A DNA stretch of 64,000 nt from contig NZ_CP019434.1 of NCBI RefSeq assembly GCF_001975725.1, positions 1,265,041-1,329,040 of the forward strand, given 5' to 3'. This document shows, one piece after another, positions 17,773 to 28,190 of the stretch. Below the pieces are notes generated by a model. It was not told where the DNA came from. It did not search any database and worked only from the letters and a program-made list of their open reading frames with translations. Position numbers and translations under genes: made by a program. Positions within the stretch are counted from its first letter, which is position 1. Each line of letters starts with the position of its first letter. The DNA is from Acidihalobacter ferrooxydans. Its GTDB lineage: Bacteria; Pseudomonadota; Gammaproteobacteria; DSM-5130; Acidihalobacteraceae.

Positions 17773-18609
17773 ATGGCCGAACCGTCCAGCCTGCATTTGC
17801 TTCTGATGGCCGTCCTGCAAGGGGTGACTGAACTGTTTCCGATCAGCAGCCTGGGCCACAGTGTGCTTGTGCCGGGGTTGCTGCATTGGCCGATGAACCG
17901 CGATGCGCCCTGGTTCCTGCCCTTTATCGTGGTGTTGCATCTGGGCACAGCGACCGCGTTGCTGCTGTATTTCTGGCGTGACTGGGCCAAGTTGTTCGGC
18001 GGTTTCATCCGGGCCCGCGGCGCAGTGAGCGATCCCGATGCGCGCCTGCTGTGGATGCTGGCGGTGGGCACCGTGCCGGCCGGGCTGATCGGCCTGGCAC
18101 TGGAGCATCAGATTCGCCACCTGTTCGCCGCTTTTCAGATTGTCGCTGTGATGCTGATGGTCAACGGCCTGATGTTGCTGCTCGGTGACTGGCTCAAGCG
18201 ACGCACGCCCAACGGCGACCTCGGTACGCTGACCTGGGGCAAGGCCTTCGGCATCGGCATCGCACAGTCGCTGGCGTTGATTCCCGGCATGTCGCGTTCC
18301 GGCGCGACCTTGACCGCAGGGCTGGGCGCGGGGCTGGACTACGCCTCCTCCGCACGGTTTTCCTTCCTGCTGGCCACGCCGATAATCGCCGCCGCCGGCG
18401 TGCTGGAAGTGCCCAAGCTGCTACACCACGGCGCTGCGCTGCATGGCCTGCTGCACTGGATCGTCATTTCTGGGATTGTCGCGGGCGTGCTGGCCTGGCT
18501 CTCGACCTGGTTCCTGATGCGTTGGTTCAAGGGGCATGATGTCAGCGCATTGCGGCCGTTTGCCGCGTATTGCCTGTTGTTTGGAGGCTTGGCGCTGTTT
18601 CTGGGTTGA
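17773..18609 (+). CDS. uppP: Undecaprenyl-diphosphatase UppP/BacA
   Basis: Integral membrane phosphatase, 278 aa, recycling the lipid carrier undecaprenyl diphosphate for peptidoglycan synthesis; gives bacitracin tolerance when overproduced. The catalytic glutamate region is LQGVTELFPISSLGHS near residue 16, and the conserved arginine loop is PGMSRSGATLTAG. About eight hydrophobic segments. ATG preceded by GGGAG. It stands alone, with about 200 bp to the next gene. Confidence 0.93.
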   Translation: MAEPSSLHLLLMAVLQGVTELFPISSLGHSVLVPGLLHWPMNRDAPWFLPFIVVLHLGTATALLLYFWRDWAKLFGGFIRARGAVSDPDARLLWMLAVGTVPAGLIGLALEHQIRHLFAAFQIVAVMLMVNGLMLLLGDWLKRRTPNGDLGTLTWGKAFGIGIAQSLALIPGMSRSGATLTAGLGAGLDYASSARFSFLLATPIIAAAGVLEVPKLLHHGAALHGLLHWIVISGIVAGVLAWLSTWFLMRWFKGHDVSALRPFAAYCLLFGGLALFLG

Positions 18610-18815
18610 GTGCTATCGCGCGAATGACGTATGTCCCGTAGGTCTTCCGGCGTCGCGCAAGGTTGCACAATCGGAACGTATTCATGCTTGCGGGTGTTGG
18701 GTTCCGTCCCTCCATCGGTCAAATTCTGCGGTTCTCGTCAGGAATTGACAGTCATGTGCAGGCTGGACACGATCGCTTATTTGGCAACTATGCCTTCCAT
18801 TGAGAGACTCCAGCG

Positions 18816-19397
18816 ATGAGCCATGAATTACATACCCACGCCCCTCATGAAGAAGCTGTTCATGAGGCTGCGCATACGCCAGGCCCCGGCCATTCGTTGG
18901 CCCAGTGGGTCGCCATATTCACCGCCCTCATCGCTGCCTTTGGCGCTATGGTCAGTTATGAGGGTACGAATATGATGACCGAAGTTCTCTTGTACAAGAA
19001 CGAAGCCGTATTGAGCACAGCCAAAGCAACCGATCAATGGAATTACTACCAGGCTGTGAGTACCAAGGCGAATCTGATGGCCCTGGGGCTCACGCTCGCT
19101 CCCTCAACTCGCAGCCAGGACTTCAAAGACAAGCTGGCCAAATACGAGGCGCAGAAAATTGCCATTCGCAAGGAAGCGGAACGCCTGGATCATGAGGCCG
19201 CGATGGCAAATGCCAAGTCGGCAAAGCTAAACCGACCCCATCACAATCTGGAGATCGCCATGATTTTTCTTCAAATCGCGATCTCGTTAGCTTCAATCAC
19301 CGCTCTGACACGGCGTAAATGGCTGTTCGCGGCTGGCATCGTTTCATCTGGCATTGGCATCTGGTTGTGGGCCGCCGCGCTTCTCGCCATGCACTGA
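18816..19397 (+). CDS. DUF4337 family membrane protein
   Basis: Protein of 193 aa with an N-terminal His-rich segment (HELHTHAPHEEAVHEAAH), one hydrophobic helix (VAIFTALIAAFGAMV), a long soluble helical middle and two C-terminal hydrophobic helices. The layout EAVLSTAKATDQWNYYQAVSTK matches DUF4337, function unknown. The His-rich tail might bind metal, but that is speculation. No clear ribosome binding site is seen. Confidence 0.75.
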   Translation: MSHELHTHAPHEEAVHEAAHTPGPGHSLAQWVAIFTALIAAFGAMVSYEGTNMMTEVLLYKNEAVLSTAKATDQWNYYQAVSTKANLMALGLTLAPSTRSQDFKDKLAKYEAQKIAIRKEAERLDHEAAMANAKSAKLNRPHHNLEIAMIFLQIAISLASITALTRRKWLFAAGIVSSGIGIWLWAAALLAMH

Positions 19398-19651
19398 AGA
19401 ATGGGCAAAATTAAAGAGAGCAGCCGAGTTGATCACGGCTTGGCTTATGGACATGACGAAAAGTCGACACTCGAATAGACCGCGTTGGGCGCTTGAAGTA
19501 CTGCATACTCGTTCGCGCCTTGTCTATATCGACTTGCCTGTTGATTAGACAGGTCTTGCGGCTCACTGCGCGGTTCCTTGCATTCGAAGAGGCATGTGGC
19601 GGTTTTTTGAGCCGCCTACGGGTCTCGCGCTGTATGTCAGCCAGGGGAAAA

Positions 19652-19741
19652 TGGCGGTGGGTCAGGGATTCGAACCCTGGAAGGACTTGCATCCTTGCTA
19701 GTTTTCAAGACTAGTGCATTCAACCGCTCTGCCAACCCACC
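19652..19741 (-). tRNA. tRNA-Ser (anticodon UGA)
   Basis: Read on the minus strand: a 7-bp acceptor stem GGTGGGT/ACCCACC, a D arm, an anticodon stem CTAGT/ACTAG around TTGAAAA with anticodon TGA, a long class II variable arm, a T arm with GGTTCGAATCC, discriminator G and encoded CCA. The 90-nt length with a long variable arm fits serine. Reads UCA codons (and possibly other UCN). Confidence 0.95.
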
Positions 19742-20007
19742 TGAATTCGTAGTGCGTTTAAAATTCGTTCCACAACTCTAACATCAGATTTGCCCGTATG
19801 CTTTCAATATATTGTTTTTGAATTATTTTTTACTTAACGGCTTCACTGTCGGTTTTCAACATCCGGCTATGTTAAGCATTATGGCCGTCGACGCCAGGCC
19901 TGTATCTGATCACCCTTGCAGCGAATGGTGAATTGCGCGGCGTCGGGGTGCGTAGAATACCCGAACCAACCCATTATGTCCCACCGCAGATTTGCGCACA
20001 CATTGCC

Positions 20008-20787
20008 ATGCCTCTAGCCGCGAACACTCCCAGCGTTACGGCCCTACGACTCGCTGTGCGTGTAGACGATGGCTGCGATGTGGAATTGGCCCGGCAGGTT
20101 GCCACGCGCTTGAACGTGCCTCTGTTGACCCCAAACGACTGCCCACAAGGTTACGTTCTGGCCTTGGGTGACACCGGCTGGCGACTCGAAACGCCGCCCG
20201 CACTCAATCTTGGCGTGTTACAACTCGATTTCGCGCGGGGGGCGACCGCCTGGAGGCTGCGCCAGGCAGGGCGTCGGCAACCTCTGGGCCGCGCCTTGGG
20301 GTTGCAATCCAGTCAGTCACCGCGCATCGTCGATGCCACCGCCGGACTCGGCCGCGATGGCATGGTATTGGCCCATCTTGGCTGCCGTATGACGCTGCTC
20401 GAACGCAGCCCAGTAATCGCGTTCCTGCTGTGCGATGCATTGCAGCGTTTGGCGCCAGACAGCTTGCGGGGATTCGTTGAAGTCGTCAACGCCGATGCCA
20501 ACGCGTGGCTGCGGGCATGCACCTCGCCACCTGATGCGGTCTATCTCGATCCGATGTATCCCGAGCGCGTCAAGTCGGCGCTGGTCAAGAAAGAAATGCG
20601 GATACTTCGCGAAGTGGTCGGCCCGGACTCGGACGCAACCATCTTACTGGACGCCGCGCTTCACAGCGGCGCACGCCGGGTCGTGGTAAAGCGTCCGCAC
20701 GGAGCCCCGTGCCTTGAGGGTCCGGATCCAACCCACAAAATCGATGCCCCCAACACACGCTACGACGTGTATCTGTGCGCACCCTGA
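20008..20787 (+). CDS. rsmJ: 16S rRNA m2G1516 methyltransferase RsmJ
   Basis: Cytoplasmic SAM-dependent methyltransferase of 259 aa. The SAM motif is IVDATAGLGRDGMVLAHLG, followed by LERSPVIAFLL; the catalytic motif is DPMYPER and a basic region near VVVKRPHGAP completes the RsmJ pattern. In E. coli RsmJ methylates G1516 of 16S rRNA. I chose ATG 20008 (MPLAANTPS); upstream in-frame starts such as TTG 19933 add a non-conserved stretch. Confidence 0.88.
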   Translation: MPLAANTPSVTALRLAVRVDDGCDVELARQVATRLNVPLLTPNDCPQGYVLALGDTGWRLETPPALNLGVLQLDFARGATAWRLRQAGRRQPLGRALGLQSSQSPRIVDATAGLGRDGMVLAHLGCRMTLLERSPVIAFLLCDALQRLAPDSLRGFVEVVNADANAWLRACTSPPDAVYLDPMYPERVKSALVKKEMRILREVVGPDSDATILLDAALHSGARRVVVKRPHGAPCLEGPDPTHKIDAPNTRYDVYLCAP

Positions 20788-20965
20788 TGTTCAGCCCGAC
20801 TATCGGTCATCACCGGGATCGGTAGCACACAAAGGAAATGCAAGAATACGGGGCTGATCTAAAATCCATGCTCTCACGAGCTAATCAGAGCGCAGCACCA
20901 CAGGCTGCTCGGTGCATGATAAATCCCGTATCTTCAGTTCATACGCCAGTGGAAAGCGCTAGTCC

Positions 20966-20994
20966 TTGACCGACACCAAGCTCTTCATTATGAT
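20966..20994 (+). promoter_or_regulatory. Sigma-70 promoter of tRNA-Asn
   Basis: TTGACC (-35) and TATGAT (-10) separated by exactly 17 bp, with the mature tRNA start 15 bp after the -10 box. A near-consensus promoter in the right position. Confidence 0.75.
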
Positions 20995-21008
20995 CGCTGC
21001 CCTACTGA

Positions 21009-21084
21009 TCCCCAGTAGCTCAGTTGGTAGAGCAGGTGACTGTTAATCACCGGGTCCGTGGTTCGAGTCCGCGCTGGGGAGCCA
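21009..21084 (+). tRNA. tRNA-Asn (anticodon GUU); integration site of the island
   Basis: A 76-nt tRNA including the encoded CCA: acceptor TCCCCAG pairing with CTGGGGA, D arm AGCTCAGTTGGTAGAGC, anticodon stem GGTGA/TCACC around CTGTTAA (anticodon GTT), and T arm with GGTTCGAGTCC. The last 21 bases plus one further base are repeated exactly at 49990-50011, so the 3' end was used and rebuilt by an integrating element. Confidence 0.97.
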
Positions 21085-21085
21085 T
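21064..21085 (+). repeat. attL: direct repeat within tRNA-Asn 3' end
   Basis: Twenty-two bases starting CGAGTCCGCGCTGGGG and running one base past the tRNA CCA; identical to 49990-50011 in the same orientation. Marks the left boundary of the island. Confidence 0.88.
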
Positions 21086-21874
21086 CTTCTAAAAATCAAT
21101 AACTTACACATTTCCCAACATTATGCCATATTTTATCGATGTGACAACAAGTTAAGAATCATGTGTCGCAACTTCTTACCACTTTCTACAGCTTCTTTTG
21201 GTTTGCTGGTACGCCATAAATACGCCGTGGCGTAAATCAGGTCTTGCACGGGCATCAGGCGCTAACCAGTCTCTTTTCCACCATCGCACCGGTCAACTGA
21301 ATCACACCAGTCGGATCCAAATCATTCAGAAACAGGGATTGGCTCTGGAACAGGAAGCGATTTGGCTTTGGCTTTGATCCAGGGCATCGAACCGCGAACG
21401 CAGCCGCTCGATGGCGGTCATTTCGCTCTCGGGCAGCAGGATACGGACACCGCTTAAGAACGTCAGCGGCATCCTTTCAAAAGCTTCTGTGGTGGCCATC
21501 CAGCCCCCTGCCTCGACCGTCTTCGGGCGAAGGAGAGACGGGGTGGGGTCGGGCGCTGTCACTGCATCTGGGTCCCGCTCGGGCTGAGGCGCCCAGGAGC
21601 CTTGATATCAAGGCAAAAATGCTAAACCGCTGGGTGTGCGCACATCAACAAACGGATGAGAGTCAAACGCATTGAGATGGAGGGGGGCATCCAAAAAAAG
21701 TGGCGGCCTCTTTGCAGCACAAACGGAGTGGAATACGCGTTCAAGAATGCCAATCAGCGGCAACCAAGCGGCGGACCACCTCCGGAAGGCCCGCCGGATA
21801 CTTTCAAAACCGTTCATGGGTGGACAATGACAACCGGCCGACTGAATACGCGCACACTTATTCTTCAGGCGCAT
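21086..21874. other. Left end of the island, no intact gene; decayed coding remnant
   Basis: Almost 790 bp without an intact gene. On the minus strand two frames look like pieces of one protein separated by a frameshift: MTAIERLRSRFDALDQSQSQ (around 21345-21425) and SLFLNDLDPTGVIQLTGAMV followed by EKRLVSA and a stop (around 21250-21335). I do not recognise the family. The rest holds the left TACGCC repeats and low-quality frames. Probably debris left by island rearrangement. Confidence 0.4.
21209..21226 (+). repeat. Left copy of a TACGCC-type repeat (possible integrase arm site)
   Basis: GTACGCCATAAATACGCC, matching 17 of 18 bases with 49939-49956 in the same orientation, 124 bp inside attL. 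An inverted TACGCC copy follows at once (GGCGTAAAT). Short repeats like this near both ends are typical of tyrosine-integrase arm-type or excisionase sites, though they could also be remnants of a duplicated end. Confidence 0.55.
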
Positions 21875-23173
21875 TTATGAATTGGGAAGTACATGCGCCA
21901 ACCCTTCAGGCGCACCCTCGAAGATGAATTCATTCAGGAAAAGGCGTTGCTCAAACAGGTTGCGCTCGACCTCGGTCAGGTCGGCCTCTTGGCAGATGTC
22001 ATTCCACCCAGTCCAGATGACATCAATCTGCTGCGCGATGATGGCCTGTGCGGCTTTCCCGCTGAGATGAAAATTTGGTGCGGCCTCGAGGCAGGTTGCA
22101 AGTGTGCTTGTCCGATTGTCACCGACGATCAGCATAGCCTGGCTGGCGACAGTACCTGAACGGTTTTGTGGGCAGATGTCGTAGGCCGGCGTCAGGGTCA
22201 AGCGTTTGCCGTCCCAGAAGGCTGCATGATTGCGTGCGTGATCGTCCGTATTGCCGCACAGGATGTTGAACACCAGCCGCCCGTACAATTCGTGCAGCGC
22301 CGCCTTGGGGGCGGTGAAACGAAGCCGGATGATTTCCGCGAGGTCTTCATAACTGGCGTAGCGCGCCATCAATTCATCGATACCGAACAGCGTCAGCGCC
22401 GAAATCATCGCCTTGCGTATCCACTGGTTATCTTTTCTTATACGGTCGAAGCGTTCGACCAGCAGCACATCCTTCCCGGCGACCCGCTTCAGGCTGACCG
22501 GGGCCACAGAAAGGCCCGCCTTGGCGGCAAGGCGCATGGCGACATATTCCGCCTTCACGACGTTGTAGGTGTCGGTTGAGGCTGAGAACTTGGCGATTAG
22601 TTTCGTGTCGCCGTCCTGGACCATCGCTTTCGGGCGTGCGCCGCCGAGCGACGTGCCATGAAACAGCGCTTGATCGAGGTCAGGTGTCAACGGCACGCCG
22701 TTCTGAACTTTATCGGCGCTGCTGAGTAGCTCATCGAGCGTTGCTGTCTGAGCCGCACGCGGTATGTACGTGGAAGGCGATCGCTGGAAATCCAATGCGC
22801 CGATGCGGTCGGAACCGGACTCCAGCAGATAGGTCAGCTCATCAAGCACGGCAGTATCCGCATCCTTGCCCCTGTGACCGAACATCCGGTTCAGGATGAC
22901 GCGGCGCCCCCATGCATCCGGCGCGGCGTCGCGCAGACAACCGGCCATGCTCAGACCGGTTGCAGGAAGGAGAGCTCCACTCTGCAGCGGCAGTTCTGGT
23001 TCGTAGATCGGTATGGCGTCGGACCGATCCAGAAAGCTTTGACCGTAGTTGAAGATCAGCCGTCCACTGTCGCGCGCGATGCGGCCCGCGACGACCGGTT
23101 CCGTCGCGCCGGGAAGCCATATCCAGACGTAGGCTTCTTCCGGCGTTTGCGGGCCGTAACGCTCAGAAATCAT
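21875..23173 (-). CDS. hipA: HipA-family serine/threonine kinase toxin
   Basis: Cytoplasmic kinase of 432 aa, normally the toxin of a HipBA module; the E. coli protein phosphorylates glutamyl-tRNA synthetase and induces persistence. Visible features: an N-terminal HipA subdomain (AGRIARDSGRLIFNYGQSFL), the nucleotide-binding region HGTSLGGARPKAM, a beta strand LIAKFSA, the catalytic loop NILCGNTDDHARNHAAF and the metal-binding AYDICP. All key elements are intact, so activity is plausible. The start overlaps the antitoxin stop by 11 bp. Confidence 0.9.
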   Translation of the reverse strand: MISERYGPQTPEEAYVWIWLPGATEPVVAGRIARDSGRLIFNYGQSFLDRSDAIPIYEPELPLQSGALLPATGLSMAGCLRDAAPDAWGRRVILNRMFGHRGKDADTAVLDELTYLLESGSDRIGALDFQRSPSTYIPRAAQTATLDELLSSADKVQNGVPLTPDLDQALFHGTSLGGARPKAMVQDGDTKLIAKFSASTDTYNVVKAEYVAMRLAAKAGLSVAPVSLKRVAGKDVLLVERFDRIRKDNQWIRKAMISALTLFGIDELMARYASYEDLAEIIRLRFTAPKAALHELYGRLVFNILCGNTDDHARNHAAFWDGKRLTLTPAYDICPQNRSGTVASQAMLIVGDNRTSTLATCLEAAPNFHLSGKAAQAIIAQQIDVIWTGWNDICQEADLTEVERNLFEQRLFLNEFIFEGAPEGLAHVLPNS

Positions 23174-23501
23174 CTTTCACCTTCAGCGTTCTCGATCGGA
23201 CGGATTGCGGCAATAGGGTGAGTCTGTCGCGTTCCATCGCCAGATGACGCGCCAAGGTCGTTGGTTCGGCCTCGAACAGGCGCAGACCAACGATGGCGGC
23301 AACTTCGAAGGTTGCGCCGATGGAGGATCCCATTTCGCCTTTTTCGATTCGGTGGACGAGGCCGCGTGAAACCCCGGCGCGCTCGGCAACCTCGGCAACC
23401 GTGAGGCCGGCTCCGACGCGCGTGTGACGGATCAGCAGCCCAAGAAGCTCTGCAGCTTCACGAGCATAGCGGGAATAACTTCTGTGCGCAGGTTTGGGCA
23501 T
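23163..23501 (-). CDS. hipB: HipB-like XRE-family antitoxin
   Basis: DNA-binding protein of 112 aa with a helix-turn-helix: GLTVAEVAERAGVSRGLVHR, followed by IEKGEMGSSIGATFEVAAIVG. It sits directly upstream of hipA with overlapping ends, as expected for an antitoxin that binds the kinase and represses the operon. A palindrome upstream is a candidate operator. Confidence 0.88.
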   Translation of the reverse strand: MPKPAHRSYSRYAREAAELLGLLIRHTRVGAGLTVAEVAERAGVSRGLVHRIEKGEMGSSIGATFEVAAIVGLRLFEAEPTTLARHLAMERDRLTLLPQSVRSRTLKVKDDF

Positions 23502-23517
23502 TGATATGAGTGACCCA

Positions 23518-23540
23518 TTAACAGGTCTTTAATGTGTTAA
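23518..23540. promoter_or_regulatory. Candidate operator of hipBA
   Basis: Inverted repeat TTAACA-N11-TGTTAA, 17 bp upstream of the hipB start on its promoter side. Spacing of about two helical turns fits an XRE dimer. No experimental support; assigned by position and symmetry. Confidence 0.4.
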
Positions 23541-23627
23541 GTGACTTGTTTATAGATCATCCTAGCACAATCCGAATTGAACCGCCCCGGGTTTCCCGGA
23601 GACTCTATTTCTTGAGAGGATAGAGTC

Positions 23628-24847
<1,220 letters not shown>

Positions 24848-24887
24848 CTCAAACAAAACAGTCTCCGGAATACCCGGGGCGGTTCAT

Positions 24888-25802
24888 CATGCGGTTAGCT
24901 CTAAGCTTGTCACACTCACGCATGTGGCCTACTCAGAGCATAGCGTGCCTCCAACTCTGAGCGCATTTATCTCAACGGTCGCGCTATTTATGTTTGCTTA
25001 CGGTGGATTGACTGCAGCAACATCACTGGGTGGTGAGACTTTCAATCCCGAGAAGAATATGCCAAGAGGGATTGTCGCTGGTTGGGCTATCGCGCTAGTA
25101 GTGTACACGTTGATAGCTTTTGCATTGTTCAACGCGGTGCCCTACCAACTCGCGATAAATTTGGCGAATACGCATCATGCCTATTTGTTGACCGCCCCTG
25201 CACTGGTTGGTTTGATGCAGAGCAAAGGGGTTGCCGTTTTCCTTAATGTGTTAGTGACCTTAATCGTGATCAAAACACTTGCTCCGGTATTATTGGATGC
25301 CAGCCGTTACCTGTATGCGTGGTCGGAAGATGGGCTTGTCACGGACAAGATTAGAGCAGTGAACAGTCGCCATGTTCCGGTGGTTGCGTTGGTCATAACA
25401 GCGGGCATCGGTAGCTTATTTTTGTTGGACGCCGTTTATGCAGGATGGGCTATCGCAGTGGTCATTCGTGCGACTAGCGTGGCTGCAACATTCGCGACGC
25501 TTGGACTAGGTACGCTGATGCTGAGCTGGTGGCCACAGTGGCGAGAATCGCGTCCTTGGGCGACCCGTGTTACAGAGGGCGGGTTGATTAAATGGCTTTC
25601 CGTCCTTGCGATTATCATCGGGTTCCTGCTGATCGCCTCTGTCATCAATTCACCCGGTAAGCCTTGGTATTATCAACCGTGGTTTCAGGTTAGTGTGTCG
25701 TGGTTGATCGCATTAAGCTTACTAGGTTACGCGATGGTTAGCAGACGTGTGCAAGCGGGCGGGAGTTTGACGGAAAGATTTAGAGCCCCCCCTGAAGACT
25801 GA
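24888..25802 (+). pseudogene. 5'-truncated amino-acid permease (APC superfamily)
   Basis: Immediately after the IS3 right end an open frame continues with about 300 residues of an APC transporter: FMFAYGGLTAATSLGGETFN and PEKNMPRGIVAGW are the conserved helix 6-7 region, followed by several hydrophobic segments. The first five or so helices and the start codon are missing. The frame reads through from an antisense-like frame of orfB, but that fusion is accidental. Base composition is lower in GC than the backbone. The truncation coincides with the IS boundary. Confidence 0.82.
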
Positions 25803-25823
25803 AACACTGGTCACCGTTTTTGA

Positions 25824-26510
25824 CTAGTGTAGTGCGTCATTCTGTTTGGAGCTTAACTTTCGATTAGCCCGAACCACCTTTTCCAGAATGTCTTTGGTCT
25901 TGGCCGTCCATATGAACGGCTTCGGGTTTTGATTGTGCTGTTCGATGTAAGTATTGATGCTTTCGATCAGTTCGGGGACGCTGCTAAACACGCCTCGACG
26001 CAACCGTTGAGTCGTCAGATCGCGGAAAAAACGCTCCACCCTATTCAGCCACGAGGCCGAGGTCGGCGTGAAATGCATGTGGAATCGAGGATGCTTTTCC
26101 AGCCACTCACGCACTTTCGGGTGTTTGTGAGTTGCATAGTTATCGCAGATCAGGTGTAAGTCCTTCTTTTTTGGGGTCTCCCGATCAATTTGACGCAAGA
26201 ACTTTAGCCATTGCGCATGAGTGTGGCGCTGTTGGCACTGCCCGATCACCTGACCATTCAGCACGTTTAACGCCGCAAACAGGGTTGTCGTGCCATGGCG
26301 TTTGTAGTCGTGGGTCATGGTCTGGGCGCGACCTTTTTTTAATGGCAAACCCGGTTGTGTGCGATCCAGTGCCTGGACTTGGCTTTTCTCATCACAACAC
26401 AGGACCAGAGCATGCTCTGGGGGACTGAGATACAGCCCCACAATGTCTTTGAACCGCCCCGTGCGGCCAATATCGGTGGACGACGTAAACGGAATCCAGA
26501 CGGCCGTCAT
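25824..26510 (-). pseudogene. IS630-family transposase, N-terminal part lost
   Basis: About 225 residues of a DDE transposase: [20 protein letters not shown] and [12 protein letters not shown] (first Asp), [20 protein letters not shown] (second Asp), and [20 protein letters not shown] (Glu). The first residues ([18 protein letters not shown]) do not belong to the family and the upstream helix-turn-helix half is absent, so this is a remnant. I found no terminal inverted repeats. Confidence 0.82.
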
Positions 26511-26804
26511 GGTTTTTCGCGCGCCGATTCAGTTCGCCAGGGGGATCCCGACGGCGATAGGGTCCCTCTATCACATTAATCTCGTCGAGCACTGTCATCC
26601 AGTTTCAGTTCGTCGGCTCGATTCAACCGCATCTATGAGCGCTTTCTGCTTTACGACTATGGCTCGGAGTGCATCAATAAGCCAATGCCTTCCTGCTATT
26701 TCTGAAAAATTGTAAGAATCCAGGCGTTTTCTCGACAGTAGGTATGAGAGCGGCATGTTCTGCGCTCTGAACCATGACTTAAATCACTGCCAGGAGGAAT
26801 CGCC

Positions 26805-27281
26805 ATGTCTACTACAACAAATCTGTATCGAATGGGCCGCCAGCTCGCCGCAGTCGGCTTGCTCACAACTGTTGCCACCACCACGGCATTCGCCGCGGGA
26901 ACGGCATTTGTCAGTCAGGCTTCGCACCAAGGGTTCAACGCGACGGTCTCGGCGCTCAAGCGTTCTGTGGCCAGCAATGGACTTATGGTCATGGGCAAAA
27001 TCAACCAGCAACGGATTCTGAGCATGACCGGATTGCAACTCAAAGGGGCTGAAAGCTTTCTGGTCGGGAATCCCACCGTGGGTAAAAAACTGTTCGCCAT
27101 GGACCCGGCTGTAGGAGCCGTGATTCCTGCCCGCATGTATGTTTGGGTAAAGGGCGGAACGACCTACGTCGGTTACTTCGAGCCCTCGCACTTGATGGGG
27201 AGCATCAATCCCAAGCTGACCATGCCGGGCAAGATGATGGACAAGAAATTTGCCGCCATTGCACACGACGCGACCCGGTAA
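26805..27281 (+). CDS. Secreted DUF302-domain protein
   Basis: A 158-residue protein with a signal peptide (basic start, hydrophobic core ending TTTAFA), so probably periplasmic. The mature part has the DUF302 pattern: FNATVSALKRSVASNGLMVM, GNPTVGKKLFAMDPAVGAVI and PARMYVWVKGG. The function of DUF302 is not known; such proteins are often near heme or sulfur-metabolism genes. A strong AGGAGG site precedes the ATG. It heads a co-directional run that includes the ergothioneine genes. Confidence 0.78.
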   Translation: MSTTTNLYRMGRQLAAVGLLTTVATTTAFAAGTAFVSQASHQGFNATVSALKRSVASNGLMVMGKINQQRILSMTGLQLKGAESFLVGNPTVGKKLFAMDPAVGAVIPARMYVWVKGGTTYVGYFEPSHLMGSINPKLTMPGKMMDKKFAAIAHDATR

Positions 27282-27358
27282 CACCCACCAGCACGCAGGT
27301 CGCGGTTTCACGAAATACTGTCATACCGTGAAGCTGCGCGCTGCAGGAGGATAGTCCC

Positions 27359-28093
27359 ATGGCGAATTTACATTTAGCGCGACGTGGCGAGTTTGTGGCG
27401 ACCTTGTTCGTGCTGGCTGCGGTTTCGATTTCACCCCTGATGTTCGTGGCCGCCTCCGGCGGTTATTGGCCCATGCAGTTTCTGGCGATCTACGCCTTGT
27501 TGCCGGCGCTTGCGGTTTGGGTCGGCATTGGCATCGCGGCGCCATTGATGGGTTGGCACCGTCTTTCGCGCGCCATGTTGACGGGCGTGATGGGTGGAAT
27601 TATCGGAACGGCAGCGCTGGAAATCGTGCGGCTTATCGGTTTTCGTGTATTCCACACCATGCCAGGGTCCATGCCTGAACTCATCGGCGTGCTCATGACC
27701 AACCGTTTCATGTATGGCCCGGATCTGTATTCGAACATGCTCGGCTGGGCGGATCATTTCTTCAACGGCGTAGGCTTTGTGACGATCTATGTGCTGGTAT
27801 TCGGCCGCACGCGTTGGTGGTTGGCCATTCCCTATGCATTGGGAATTGCCACGATTTTTATGATCAGTCCGGCGACGACCTCAACCGGCATCGGGTATTT
27901 CGGTCTGGCTTCGGGGATTGGCTTCATGATCACGGTGTATCTGGCGCATATCGCGTTCGCCACCGGATTCGGCAACGTGGTCTCGCGCAGCCCGGCGTTG
28001 CCTGAAACACTATGGCACTATCATTTGGCACATTCTCAAGGAATCGAGGTCGATGAGGAATTGGCTCGGACACAGTCGCCTCAGACACGTTGA
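27359..28093 (+). CDS. Polytopic membrane protein of unknown function
   Basis: Protein of 244 aa with about six to seven hydrophobic segments and a soluble C-terminal tail. Recurrent His and Met positions (FNGVGF preceded by WADHF; RVFHTMPGSMPELIGVLM) could bind metal or heme, but no known motif is seen. A strong AGGAGG site precedes the ATG, 77 bp after the DUF302 gene and 97 bp before egtD, so it is probably in the same transcript. I do not recognise the family. Confidence 0.7.
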   Translation: MANLHLARRGEFVATLFVLAAVSISPLMFVAASGGYWPMQFLAIYALLPALAVWVGIGIAAPLMGWHRLSRAMLTGVMGGIIGTAALEIVRLIGFRVFHTMPGSMPELIGVLMTNRFMYGPDLYSNMLGWADHFFNGVGFVTIYVLVFGRTRWWLAIPYALGIATIFMISPATTSTGIGYFGLASGIGFMITVYLAHIAFATGFGNVVSRSPALPETLWHYHLAHSQGIEVDEELARTQSPQTR

Positions 28094-28190
28094 CGTCTGA
28101 GAAACGAAGGGAGAGATGATAAGGGATGCCTAATATCATTTCGCCAGATGTGCCATTGTAGTGATATTCAACAGTAAATAAGGAAAGGGC

